From positions 1 to 64,000 of the forward strand of contig NZ_CALSAN010000011.1 of NCBI RefSeq assembly GCF_943372915.1: a stretch of 64,000 nt of DNA, given 5' to 3'. The notes beneath the pieces are model-generated. The model did no database searches and was not told the origin of the DNA. It saw nothing but the letters and a program-made list of their open reading frames with translations. A program made the position numbers and the translations under genes. Source of the DNA: Ferrovibrio terrae_A. GTDB lineage: Bacteria > Pseudomonadota > Alphaproteobacteria > Ferrovibrionales > Ferrovibrionaceae. Below, piece by piece: positions 48,775-57,027 of this stretch (its first letter is position 1; every line of letters starts with the position of its first letter).

Positions 48775-49052
48775 AACAGCGGATTCGATGTTCCGGTCTA
48801 ACCCATGCCCGGATCAGGCGAATTTCATGAATTTTTCGTAAATCTGTCCTTGCGTGCCCCATGTCCCCCGCATACTCTAAATCTATGGCGTGTCCTGTGT
48901 CGCGACACCTACATATATGGTCAGCCGAGGCGATGGGGGCATTCTCGGCCAAGGCCGATGCTGTCACCTCATGGGGCCAAATTCCCAACCAGATGAGCCA
49001 TTCCGGATTAGCGAGCCGAGGACCGGCCTACCGCAAGGGGGAGCGTTAACGC
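48775..49052. other. 278-base gap between ubiK and ybjN
   Basis: Contains a 12-bp palindrome GTGTCGCGACAC (48897-48908), about 145 bases before the ybjN start. A GGGGAG ribosome site (near 49039-49044) precedes ybjN. I see no RNA gene. Confidence 0.5.
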
Positions 49053-49556
49053 ATGCGGACTCTGATTGAAAGCGAGACCACTGGCCGTCTCAACCCGCTC
49101 GACCTTGTTGAACAGATTGTCGGTGAGCATGAGTGGCCCTTCGACCGCCAGGGCCAGGATGAACTGACCGTCGGCGTTTCCGGCCGCTACTGTGAACATC
49201 AGATGTGGTTTTCCTGGCGCGAGGAACTCGGGGCGCTGAGTTACACCTGCGCTTTCGATATGAAGGTGCCGGCCAATCGCCGCCGCGACCTCCACTCGTT
49301 GCTCGCCTATGTGAATGAGAAGGCCTTGATCGGCCATTTCGACTACTGGGTCGAGGAGGGCATGGTTGTTTTCCGCCAGGCCCTGCTCCTGCGTGGCGGT
49401 CTGGGTGCCACCACCGAGCAGATCGAGGATCTGATGGAAATCGGCCTGTCGGAATGCGAGCGCTTCTATCCGGCCTTCCAGTTCCTGGTCTGGGGCGGGC
49501 GGACGCCGGAAGATGCCGTGGCTGCCGCCATGTTTGAATGTATGGGCGAAGCCTGA
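49053..49556 (+). CDS. YbjN domain-containing protein
   Basis: 167 residues. YbjN proteins are implicated in stress or motility regulation, with a type III-chaperone-like fold. Recognisable blocks are LNPLDLVEQIVGEHEWPFDR, ELTVGVSGRYCEHQMWFSW, and EGMVVFRQALLLRGGLGATT. GGGGAG is nine bases before the ATG. In many alphaproteobacteria ybjN sits next to proC; here a minus-strand glycosyltransferase gene separates them. Confidence 0.88.
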   Translation: MRTLIESETTGRLNPLDLVEQIVGEHEWPFDRQGQDELTVGVSGRYCEHQMWFSWREELGALSYTCAFDMKVPANRRRDLHSLLAYVNEKALIGHFDYWVEEGMVVFRQALLLRGGLGATTEQIEDLMEIGLSECERFYPAFQFLVWGGRTPEDAVAAAMFECMGEA

Positions 49557-49575
49557 TCTCTTCCCAGTTCGACCG

Positions 49576-49608
49576 CGGGCCGGCTTTTAAACAGGCCGGC
49601 CCGTTTTC
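49576..49608. terminator. Bidirectional terminator between ybjN and the glycosyltransferase gene
   Basis: CGGGCCGGC (49576-49584) and GCCGGCCCG (49595-49603) form a 9-bp stem flanked by TTTT on the plus side and by AAAA-derived U-run on the minus side within the last codons of the glycosyltransferase. It can serve both genes. Confidence 0.8.
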
Positions 49609-51167
49609 ATTTTCAGGGCTTGGGTAATCTTCTGCAGGCGCGATTGCCTCCCACAGGAAGCCTCGGCTGACGGAGCGGACTCTTCCGATGGCCAGGCGAT
49701 TGCCCAGCTCACCGTATAGGCCTGTGACGCCACTGCGAAGTGCGGCTTCGGCAATTGTATTGCCGGTTGCTCCTCGTATCGCATACCAAGCTCGGTGAAG
49801 ATTTTAGTGAAATACTCGCCGTCAACGCCGGCGTGGAACAGCACAACGGCACCACAGGATTTCAGGTGGTTAAGGCTGATCCATGGTGCTTCGCGCTGGC
49901 TACCATTCTGGAAAACCTGTGGGCGGTCGATGGAGTAGTAGCCGGTACTGCCGGCCAACCACATCTCGCCCACGACATAGGTGAGTGGACGGCCGGTCAT
50001 CTCATGCCAGCGCTGGGTCACGGTTTCAGCCAATGCCGGACCGGGGAAATGTGTGCGCTTGTTGCGACCAGACAGAGTCGGCCACAGAGTCATGGCGATG
50101 ACAAAGGCCACTGCCGGCAGTGCGAAGACAACGGCCCAGATCGCCATCAGACGCCGGCGATAAATGGTGAACGAGAATTCGCGCAGCAGGGCAACACCGA
50201 GCAGCGGTGTGAATATCCACAATCCAGCCCCCCACATGGCGCGCGGCTGGCGGCCCAGAATGATCGCCATCACGATCACGAACAGTGCCGGTGCAATGGC
50301 AATGGCAATCAGATAATTGCGCGACAACGGCGGCAGTTTTGCCGATCCGGCGTAGACTGGGGGGCTGCGGTGCAGCGGCAGGATCGCCAGGACAAAGACG
50401 ATAAGTGCCGGCGCCAGTGCTGCGAGCTGCGCGCCTGCAAAGCGCAACGGCCGTATTAAACGTCCGGCACCTTCGACAACATCGGCACGCTGGTCGATGT
50501 AATGCAGGGGGCTCAATTCATTTTGCAATACCCACCAGACATGCGGGGCGGCAATCGCTGTGGCGATCACCGCTCCAGCGGCAAAACTCGGTGTTAGCCA
50601 GCGCCAGCGGGTCTCGGCATGCAGCAGGGTGAAGATCGCCATCGGCAACAGGTAGAGGGCGATGGAATACCGGGACAGCACGCCGACACCGACAGCCAGG
50701 CCAACGATGATCCAATCACGCTGGCGATTCTCGATCAGAGCCGTGTAGTAGAAGGAGCACGTGATCGCCGAAAAGGCCATCTGCAGGATGATTGGATTGA
50801 ATTCCGGGGATGGATATCCGAAATAGTAGATCGTCGTCGTGAGGCCAAGCACGGCGAGCGCGTCGCGCTGTCCCAGCAGACGTTTGGCCAGCCGCCAGAC
50901 GGCCCAATAGGTGATGGCGATGGCGACCTGGCTGAGGATCAGTGGCGGCAGCAGGCTACCCGGCAGCAGGGCGTCGCCGAGTCCGAGGAGCCAGGCAAAT
51001 AGCGGCGGGCCTTTGAGATAGCCGAGCGCAATATTCTGGCTCCAGACGAAGCCTTCCAGAACGTCAATGGGTGGGTTCGGCAGGGTAAAATACGGAATCA
51101 GAATCCATGCCCCCGCCTGCAGGCACACCACGCCCGCAAACAGCCATTCATATTTTTTATCGCTCAC
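49587..51167 (-). CDS. Glycosyltransferase family 39-type membrane protein
   Basis: 526 residues with about ten membrane helices. ArnT-like GT39 enzymes move a sugar from undecaprenyl phosphate to an envelope target such as lipid A. The first periplasmic loop IDVLEGFVWSQNIALGYLKG carries the family's acidic signature region (DVLEG). The C-terminal periplasmic part reads THFPGPALAETVTQRWHEM and YVVGEMWLAGSTGYYSIDRP. GTG at 51167 has AGGGG upstream; a longer in-frame start is less likely. It lies between ybjN and proC on the opposite strand. Confidence 0.86.
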   Translation of the reverse strand: MSDKKYEWLFAGVVCLQAGAWILIPYFTLPNPPIDVLEGFVWSQNIALGYLKGPPLFAWLLGLGDALLPGSLLPPLILSQVAIAITYWAVWRLAKRLLGQRDALAVLGLTTTIYYFGYPSPEFNPIILQMAFSAITCSFYYTALIENRQRDWIIVGLAVGVGVLSRYSIALYLLPMAIFTLLHAETRWRWLTPSFAAGAVIATAIAAPHVWWVLQNELSPLHYIDQRADVVEGAGRLIRPLRFAGAQLAALAPALIVFVLAILPLHRSPPVYAGSAKLPPLSRNYLIAIAIAPALFVIVMAIILGRQPRAMWGAGLWIFTPLLGVALLREFSFTIYRRRLMAIWAVVFALPAVAFVIAMTLWPTLSGRNKRTHFPGPALAETVTQRWHEMTGRPLTYVVGEMWLAGSTGYYSIDRPQVFQNGSQREAPWISLNHLKSCGAVVLFHAGVDGEYFTKIFTELGMRYEEQPAIQLPKPHFAVASQAYTVSWAIAWPSEESAPSAEASCGRQSRLQKITQALKMKTGRPV

Positions 51168-51309
51168 GATGCCCCTATAGTCAGCCTGCCGCCTTACCCG
51201 TTGCCCCAGGCGGTTATCAGTGTCGGGACTATTGTTGGTGACGCCCTCGACAGCAATATAAATCTGCAACATTGCTGCGGCGGGTTATCATTTATTTCTG
51301 TGAGGATGC

Positions 51310-52110
51310 ATGAACGGCATACTTTTGGTTGGTTGCGGCAAGATGGGTGGCGCGCTGCTCGCCGGTTGGTTGCAGCGCGGCGTTGCCGCGCACGATGTTG
51401 TGGTGGTTGAGCCCACCCCGGTTGCCGGTCTGCCCGCCGGTGTGCGTCAGGCTGCTGATGCCGCTGCCGTGCCTAAAGATTTTGCACCGGCGCTGGTGCT
51501 GCTGGCCGTGAAGCCGCAGTTGATGGATGCCGTGGCGCCGGCCTATGTCGGGTATGCCAAGGCGGGGGCCTGCTTCCTCTCTGTTGCTGCCGGCAAGACG
51601 ATTGCGACGCTGAACGGTCTGCTGGGCGGAACGGCTGCCGTGGTGCGCAGTATTCCCAATACGCCGGCTGCAGTGGGCGAGGGGATTACCATCGCCTGCG
51701 CCAGCCCGTCGGTGACGGCAGAGCAGCGCGCGCTCTGTGAAAGCCTGCTGGTTGCGGTTGGCGAGGTTGGCTGGGTCGAAGATGAAGGCCTGATCGACGC
51801 AGTCACCGCTGTATCCGGTTCCGGGCCGGCCTATGTCTTTCTCCTCACCGAGTGCATGGCCGCTGCGGGTACGGCTGCCGGCCTGCCGGCCGATCTGGCG
51901 GCACGTCTGGCGCGTGCCACGGTGATTGGCTCAGGCGCACTGATGAAACAGAGCAGCGAGAGCCCGGCCCAACTGCGTAAGAATGTCACCAGCCCGAATG
52001 GCACCACCCAGGCCGCACTGGATGTGCTGATGGCCGCGGATGGTGTCGAGCCGCTGATGCAACGGGCGATTGCCGCAGCAACCAGGCGCTCCCGGGAACT
52101 CGCGGGCTGA
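51310..52110 (+). CDS. proC: Pyrroline-5-carboxylate reductase
   Basis: 266 residues. Last step of proline synthesis, NAD(P)H-dependent. The Rossmann motif ILLVGCGKMGGALLAGWL is at the start; VVRSIPNTPAAVGEGITI, the ATAVSGSGPAYVFL-like VTAVSGSGPAYVFLLTE and LRKNVTSPNGTTQAALDVL are typical. The ATG follows GAGG. Downstream are a TetR regulator and a phasin. Confidence 0.96.
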   Translation: MNGILLVGCGKMGGALLAGWLQRGVAAHDVVVVEPTPVAGLPAGVRQAADAAAVPKDFAPALVLLAVKPQLMDAVAPAYVGYAKAGACFLSVAAGKTIATLNGLLGGTAAVVRSIPNTPAAVGEGITIACASPSVTAEQRALCESLLVAVGEVGWVEDEGLIDAVTAVSGSGPAYVFLLTECMAAAGTAAGLPADLAARLARATVIGSGALMKQSSESPAQLRKNVTSPNGTTQAALDVLMAADGVEPLMQRAIAAATRRSRELAG

Positions 52111-52173
52111 GTCAAACCTTGTTCTCAGCCGTCCGGGCCCCAAATCAGTCCGGTCAGCATAGGGAGACCGATC

Positions 52174-52839
52174 ATGGCGCAGACCGGGAAGAAGGCCACA
52201 GGGAAGGCATCGGCAAAGGCTGCATCTGGCACCACGTCAGTTGATCCGGTGGCGGTAATGCTGGACCTGGTGGCCGCTCAGGGCTGGCGCGCGGTCACTC
52301 TGGGGCGGATCGCCGAGGCCAGCGGCCTGCCGCTCAGCGTGCTCTACGGACAATATGGCTCCAAAGTCGATTTACTGACCGCCTATGCCCGACGGATCGA
52401 TGCCGCCATGCTGACAGCCCTGGGCGGGCCGGCCCCGGCGCCTGCCGATGCGATCGGGGTAAAGGACCGGCTGTTCGAGGTGATCATGGCCCGCTTTGAC
52501 GCGCTCACACCGCACAAACCGGCGATTCGCGTCCTGATGCGGGAATTGCCGGCGGATCCGGTGGCCCTCGCCTGTTTCCTGCATCGCGGGCTGGGCCAGG
52601 GGCTCGACTGGGTTCTGGCCGCGGCGGAACTGGATACCGGCGGTCTGCCGGGGGTGGTGCGGCGCAAACTGCTGGGTGGAATATATCTCGACACTCTGCG
52701 GGTTTGGCTCAAGGATGACAGCAGCGACCTTGCCGCCACCATGGCTCACCTTGACAAGCGACTGAGCCAGGGCCTGCGCTGGCTCACCGCCCGCGGCCCC
52801 ATCTCGCAGATGCGAGAGAAAGTCGCGAATACCTCTTAA
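52174..52839 (+). CDS. TetR family transcriptional regulator
   Basis: 221 residues. The HTH is GWRAVTLGRIAEASGLPLSV followed by YGQYGSKVDLL (about residues 35-75). The effector domain (about 90-210) is alpha-helical. The first ~22 residues are Lys/Ala/Ser/Thr-rich (TGKKATGKASAKAASG), similar in bias to the histone-like tails in the window. It is 63 bases after proC and upstream of a phasin gene, but the strong palindrome between it and phasin (52857-52871) could be its own operator or a PHA-type one. Confidence 0.9.
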   Translation: MAQTGKKATGKASAKAASGTTSVDPVAVMLDLVAAQGWRAVTLGRIAEASGLPLSVLYGQYGSKVDLLTAYARRIDAAMLTALGGPAPAPADAIGVKDRLFEVIMARFDALTPHKPAIRVLMRELPADPVALACFLHRGLGQGLDWVLAAAELDTGGLPGVVRRKLLGGIYLDTLRVWLKDDSSDLAATMAHLDKRLSQGLRWLTARGPISQMREKVANTS

Positions 52840-52856
52840 CATATTGAAAAGTATGA

Positions 52857-52871
52857 TTGTGCATTGCACAA
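52857..52871. promoter_or_regulatory. Perfect palindrome upstream of the phasin gene
   Basis: TTGTGCA-T-TGCACAA: two 7-bp arms around one base. It lies 90 bases before the phasin start and 18 bases past the TetR stop. Its TGC/GCA core resembles sites reported for PhaR-type repressors of phasin genes; the TetR gene just upstream is the other candidate regulator. Confidence 0.5.
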
Positions 52872-52961
52872 AAATCCATTGACGCCGGCTATCATCCCCG
52901 CTACTTTGCCGGCGCCTTACCCATCCTAAACACAGCCAAAACCGACGCCCGGGAGCCAAAA

Positions 52962-53399
52962 ATGACCAAAGCCACTGACAATCCGTTCGCCTCTTTCGAC
53001 CTCAGCAAGATGTTCGCCGACATGAAGCTGCCGGGTATCGACCCCGCATCGCTGGCAGCCACCCAGCAGAAGAACATGGAAGCCCTGACCGCCGCCAATA
53101 AGCGCGCTTATGAGGGTTACCAGGCACTGGCCAAGCGCCAGGGCGAGATCTTCAAGGAGAATATGGAACAGCTGGCCGGCCTGCTGAAGAACGCCTCGCC
53201 GGCGGCTGCAGCGGACCTCAACCCGGCGAAGTCGGCTGACTTCGTGCGCCAGGCCGCCGAGAAGGCGCTCGCCAATCTGCGCGAACTCTCCGAGATGATG
53301 ACCAAGACCAATACCGAGGCCTTCGAGCTGATCAACAAGCGCCTCCAGGAAAACATGGAAGAGATCAAGAAGCACATTCCCGCCGGCATGCCGAAGTAA
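52962..53399 (+). CDS. Phasin family protein
   Basis: 145 residues, no membrane segments. Phasins coat polyhydroxyalkanoate granules. The family pattern is seen in MEALTAANKRAYEGYQALAK and RQGEIFKENMEQLAGLLKN, ending ELINKRLQENMEEIKKHIPA. The start at 52962 follows GGGAG and excludes a longer in-frame form. The presence of a phasin implies PHA storage, though no phaC/phaB is in the window. A terminator follows at 53431. Confidence 0.92.
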   Translation: MTKATDNPFASFDLSKMFADMKLPGIDPASLAATQQKNMEALTAANKRAYEGYQALAKRQGEIFKENMEQLAGLLKNASPAAAADLNPAKSADFVRQAAEKALANLRELSEMMTKTNTEAFELINKRLQENMEEIKKHIPAGMPK

Positions 53400-53430
53400 C
53401 GACAGCCAACGGCGATTTGCCAGACTGGCG

Positions 53431-53465
53431 ACGGGCGGGGTACAAAACCCCGCCCGTTTTGTTTT
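53431..53465 (+). terminator. Rho-independent terminator after the phasin gene
   Basis: ACGGGCGGGGT (53431-53441) and ACCCCGCCCGT (53447-53457) pair perfectly around five bases and are followed by TTTGTTTTG. It lies 32 bases after the phasin stop. Confidence 0.93.
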
Positions 53466-53482
53466 GATCGCCGGAGGCCGGG

Positions 53483-53821
53483 ATGGCCGAAATTGCATTC
53501 GATGATTTTCACAAGGTCGATATTCGCGTCGGCACCGTGACTCGCGCCGAAGCCTTTCCGGAAGCGCGCAAGCCGGCGATTAAACTATGGGTCGATTTCG
53601 GCTCATCTCTCGGGGTCAAGAAATCCTCGGCGCAGATCACCCGGCACTATGTGCCGGAGCAGCTGATCGGCCGCCAGGTGATTGCCGTGGTGAATTTCCC
53701 GCCGCGCCAGATCGGCTCCTTCATGTCGGAGATTCTGGTACTCGGTCTGCCTGATTCGGATGGACAGGTTGTGCTGCTTGCACCTGACCTGCCAGTGCCG
53801 AATGGCGGACGTATGTATTGA
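53483..53821 (+). CDS. csaA: tRNA-binding protein CsaA
   Basis: 112 residues, single EMAP-II-like OB fold. CsaA binds tRNA and has been linked to protein export in Bacillus. Blocks: FDDFHKVDIRVGTVTRAEAF, KPAIKLWVDFGSSLGVKKSSA, and VVNFPPRQIGSFMSEILVLG. GCCGGAGGCCGGG precedes the ATG. Stand-alone gene between phasin and DUF2914. Confidence 0.95.
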   Translation: MAEIAFDDFHKVDIRVGTVTRAEAFPEARKPAIKLWVDFGSSLGVKKSSAQITRHYVPEQLIGRQVIAVVNFPPRQIGSFMSEILVLGLPDSDGQVVLLAPDLPVPNGGRMY

Positions 53822-53867
53822 CCCGAGCCCGAGCCTCGGCCGACAATCCGGCCAACGGACCAGCCCA

Positions 53868-54311
53868 ATGACAAAATATCAGCGTTTCGCAAAGACTGCC
53901 CTGCTGCTTCTGGCTTTCGCAGGTATTGCCGGTGCCGGCCCCGCCGCCGCACAGGATCATGATTGTGTGGTGCGTCAGTTCATTCTGACCAGCCAGGTCA
54001 GCAATCTTGAGCCGCAGGGGGTGATCGAGGCGAATTACCCCGTCGGCACCGAGCGCGCCTATGGTTTTGCCCGACTTGATTGCACGCAGGTGCGGGCGGG
54101 CGAGACCTTCTGGTTCTACTGGGTGCGCAACGATCAGGAAGTTGGCCGATCCAAAGCGCGCGTCGATGTCAGCCGCAACTGGCGGATCTGGTCACAGTCG
54201 CGGATTTTTCCCGGCGAGTGGAGCTTGCAGCTGAAGGATAGCGACGGTCGCTTGCAGGCCGAGCGCCGATTCACCGTTGCCGAACCGCCCAAACCGGCTG
54301 GCGAAAACTGA
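53868..54311 (+). CDS. Secreted DUF2914 domain protein
   Basis: 147 residues. A signal peptide (TALLLLAFAGIAGAGPAAAQ) ends near AAA-Q. The mature domain matches DUF2914: WFYWVRNDQEVGRSKARVDV, RNWRIWSQSRIFPGEWSLQL and DSDGRLQAERRFTV. One Cys pair (C at QDHDCVV and C at LDCTQ) may bond. DUF2914 proteins are periplasmic or membrane-tethered with unknown function. It is 46 bases after csaA and convergent with the kinase gene, three bases from its end. Confidence 0.8.
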   Translation: MTKYQRFAKTALLLLAFAGIAGAGPAAAQDHDCVVRQFILTSQVSNLEPQGVIEANYPVGTERAYGFARLDCTQVRAGETFWFYWVRNDQEVGRSKARVDVSRNWRIWSQSRIFPGEWSLQLKDSDGRLQAERRFTVAEPPKPAGEN

Positions 54312-54314
54312 TCG

Positions 54315-55655
54315 TCAGGTCGGTAATCTGATCGTTACCATCAGGCCGCCGAGGGGGGACTCACCCAGGGCGATTTCGCCGCCATGGGCCAGCACGGCAT
54401 CGCGGGCAATCGTCAGGCCGAGGCCAACATTGCCGCTGCCATGCCGGGCCTGGTCGAGGCGATAGAACGGCCGGAAAACCTTGTGGCGTTCTTTCTCGGG
54501 CAGCCCCGGGCCGTCATCCTCGATGCGGATTTCCACACGGTTGGCCTGCCGGATCACACTCAGGCGAACTTTACGGCCAAACCGCAAGGCATTTTCGATC
54601 AGATTTGCCAAGGCGCGTTTGAAGCTTAGTCGGCGCAGCGGCAAGGTGAGGCTTTGCTCCATATCGATCTGCAACTCGCGGCCGCGCCGGCGCACGTCAT
54701 CGGCCAGTTCACTCAGCAGATTGCTTAGATCAGTCGGCTCTGCCGGCTGTTCGCTCTGGCCGCGTGCAAAGGCGAGATAGGCGCCGACCATCTTCTCCAT
54801 CTCGTCGATGTCGCGCTTCAGTTCGTCCAGTTCTGCATCCTGCGGCATCAGCGATAACTGCAGTTTCATCCGGGTCAGCGGTGTGCGCAGGTCATGGCTC
54901 ACACCTGCCAGCATGTCGGTGCGTTCGCGGATATGGCGCCGGATGCGGTCGCGCATGGCGAGGAAGGCGCGCGCGGCAGCGCGCACTTCTTCGGCGCCGG
55001 TGGGGCGGAAATCGGCAATCTCGCGGCCCTTGCCGAAGGCATCCGCAGCCTCGGCCAGCCGGCGGATCGGTTTGATCTGATTGCGCAGGAACAGCACGGC
55101 GATACCCATCAGTACGATGGTGGCTGCACCCATCCAGGCCATGAAGGCATAGGTGCTGGTCGAGAACACACGGTTTTCCGGTGCAACCACGGTCATCAAT
55201 GCATCGGGCAGCTTTACATAGACGATCACCGTGCGGTCGTTGCGCTGGGTGTCGATCATGTAGGGCTGGTTTATGCGCTCACCCAGAGCCTGGATCAGCA
55301 TGCGATCCAGGATCGAATAACGGCGCGGCAATGGAATATTGCTCGGAAAATCGGCCCCCTGTCTGAAACTGATGTCGATTTCCAGCGCCAAGCCCATGCG
55401 ATGTATCAGTTCGCCCAGCACGATGGGGTCGGGGTTGCTTTCGCGCGTCGAGATCACGACAGCGATTTCTCCGGCGAGGCCGAGGCCAAGCCGGCGTGTC
55501 ACCGCATCCCAATGACGCTCGTAGAAAACATATGTCAGCAGCACCTGCAGCAGTACTACCGGACCGACCAGCATCAACAGCCAGCGGCCGAACAGACTGC
55601 GCGGCAACAAGCGCTTGAGGGCCATCATGATGCTGGCATCGTCATGGGCGGTCAT
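54315..55655 (-). CDS. EnvZ-type sensor histidine kinase
   Basis: 446 residues. Two membrane helices (about 24-44 and about 170-190) flank a ~125-residue periplasmic sensor with RYSILDRMLIQALGERINQP. A HAMP domain, a dimerisation domain with the phospho-accepting H254 in LAGVSHDLRTPLTRMKL, and a HATPase domain (NLIENALRFG, DDGPGL, GNVGLGLTIARD) follow. The ATG overlaps the response regulator stop by four bases, so they form one unit. The signal could be osmotic or membrane stress. Confidence 0.94.
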   Translation of the reverse strand: MTAHDDASIMMALKRLLPRSLFGRWLLMLVGPVVLLQVLLTYVFYERHWDAVTRRLGLGLAGEIAVVISTRESNPDPIVLGELIHRMGLALEIDISFRQGADFPSNIPLPRRYSILDRMLIQALGERINQPYMIDTQRNDRTVIVYVKLPDALMTVVAPENRVFSTSTYAFMAWMGAATIVLMGIAVLFLRNQIKPIRRLAEAADAFGKGREIADFRPTGAEEVRAAARAFLAMRDRIRRHIRERTDMLAGVSHDLRTPLTRMKLQLSLMPQDAELDELKRDIDEMEKMVGAYLAFARGQSEQPAEPTDLSNLLSELADDVRRRGRELQIDMEQSLTLPLRRLSFKRALANLIENALRFGRKVRLSVIRQANRVEIRIEDDGPGLPEKERHKVFRPFYRLDQARHGSGNVGLGLTIARDAVLAHGGEIALGESPLGGLMVTIRLPT

Positions 55656-56341
55656 TCGGTCCAGAGGACATAACCTTCGCCCCACACCGTTTGCAGGAAG
55701 CGTGGATTGCGCGGATCGGTCTCAATCTTGCGGCGCAGGCGGGTAATCTGCACATCGACGGCACGGCTTTCGCCGGCGCTGGCCGGATCGGCCAGTGCGG
55801 CGCGTGGCACGGTCTGGCCCGGGCTGCGCGCGAGAATGCGCAGCAGTTGCGCTTCGCCGGTGGTCAGCGGGACCATCTCTTCGCCGCGTTTCAATTCGCC
55901 GCGTACGGCATCGAAACTGAAGTCGCCGAAGCGGGTGGTGACGGTTGGTGCCACCGGGGCAGGCCGGGCGGCGCGCTTGAGGATGGCATTGATGCGCAGC
56001 GTCAGTTCGCGCGGCTCGAAGGGCTTCGGCAGATAGTCATCGGCGCCGGTTTCCAGCCCCTCGATACGGTCTTCGGCTTCACCCCGCGCAGTCAGCAGGA
56101 TCACCGGCACGGCATTGCCACGCTTGCGCAGGTCGCGAACAAATTCAAAGCCGTTCTGCCCCGGCATCATGACATCGACGATCAGCAGATCAAAGCTGAC
56201 GGAGGTGAGTTTGGCGCCGGCATCGGCGGCATCTTCTGCACTGGTGACGCGAAAGCCCTGGCCCGCCAGATAGCGCGACAGCAGGGTGCGGATGCGCTCG
56301 TCGTCATCGACGACCAGGATGTGAACCTCAGCGAGATCCAT
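55652..56341 (-). CDS. OmpR-type response regulator
   Basis: 229 residues. The receiver has D12/D13 and phospho-accepting D56 in LLIVDVMMPGQNGFEF, with the switch Thr/Lys (VILLTARGEAED, GADDYLPKPFEPREL). The DNA-binding winged helix (about 130-228) ends TVWGEGYVLWTE. Adjacent to its EnvZ-like kinase. The pair may control porins or other envelope genes; target genes are not in the window. Confidence 0.95.
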   Translation of the reverse strand: MDLAEVHILVVDDDERIRTLLSRYLAGQGFRVTSAEDAADAGAKLTSVSFDLLIVDVMMPGQNGFEFVRDLRKRGNAVPVILLTARGEAEDRIEGLETGADDYLPKPFEPRELTLRINAILKRAARPAPVAPTVTTRFGDFSFDAVRGELKRGEEMVPLTTGEAQLLRILARSPGQTVPRAALADPASAGESRAVDVQITRLRRKIETDPRNPRFLQTVWGEGYVLWTE

Positions 56342-56352
56342 GCGGCAGTTCC

Positions 56353-56847
56353 TCAGCGCCGCTGGATGGCGCGCAGGATGGCCGGCCGTTCCTGTTCGTC
56401 GATCAGGCCGGCCAGAACCTTGCGATACCCGGCAACGGCTTCCGCGCCGGCCTCGCGATAGGCCTCGGCCACCTTGGCCTGCTGCACGGTGCTGATCTGG
56501 CGCTCCAGATGCTTGCCCTGGTCGGTCAGGAACAGCTGACGCTGACGCCGGTCCCGCGTGCCCTGCTGCTGGCGCACGAAACCACCCTCGATCAGTGCCG
56601 AGAGGACACGCGACAGGCTCTGCTTGGTGATGCGCAGGATGGCGAGCAGCTCGGCCACCGTGATGCCCGGATTGCCACCGATAAAATGCAGGGCCCGGTG
56701 ATGGGCGCGACCGAAGCCGTAGCGCTCCAGAATCTCGTCCGGCCCGCGAGTGAAATCGCGATAGGCGTAAAACAGCAGCTCAATGGCCTGGCGAAGCTCG
56801 TCTTCGCGAAGGAACAATGGGTTGGCCAGCGATTTCAGGTCGGTCAT
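56353..56847 (-). CDS. MarR family transcriptional regulator
   Basis: 164 residues. The winged HTH spans about residues 45-115, with GNPGITVAELLAILRITKQS (helices 2-3), SRVLSALIEGGFVRQQQ and the wing RRQRQLFLTDQGKHLE. The first helix IELLFYAYRDFTRGPDEILE forms the dimer. It is 11 bases upstream of the response regulator on the same strand and divergent from ilvE, where AGGTA-n7-TACCT elements could be its operator. Confidence 0.9.
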   Translation of the reverse strand: MTDLKSLANPLFLREDELRQAIELLFYAYRDFTRGPDEILERYGFGRAHHRALHFIGGNPGITVAELLAILRITKQSLSRVLSALIEGGFVRQQQGTRDRRQRQLFLTDQGKHLERQISTVQQAKVAEAYREAGAEAVAGYRKVLAGLIDEQERPAILRAIQRR

Positions 56848-56938
56848 GATCTTCTATATGGCCCAAAGGGATAGACGGCATCAAGGCAGCCGGCAGTATA
56901 ACCCGGGAAAGCAGTGCACGAAAAATATGGCAGTAGTG

Positions 56939-56967
56939 TTGACATATTTTGCTTAGATTGTTACCTA
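56939..56967 (+). promoter_or_regulatory. Promoter of the ilvE-type gene
   Basis: TTGACA at 56939-56944 and TACCTA at 56962-56967 are 17 bases apart. It is 61 bases from the ATG, in an AT-rich patch. Confidence 0.6.
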
Positions 56968-56997
56968 TACAGCCGTCCGCAGGTAATAATAATACCT
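56961..56997. promoter_or_regulatory. Inverted AGGTA/TACCT elements between marR and ilvE
   Basis: AGGTA (56981-56985) and TACCT (56993-56997) are seven bases apart, and an additional TTACCT (56961-56966) pairs with AGGTAA (56981-56986). They straddle and follow the -10 region, the expected place for a repressor site such as the divergent MarR protein. Confidence 0.4.
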
Positions 56998-57027
56998 AAC
57001 GCCCGTTTCGCCAAAGGAGGAACCTCC

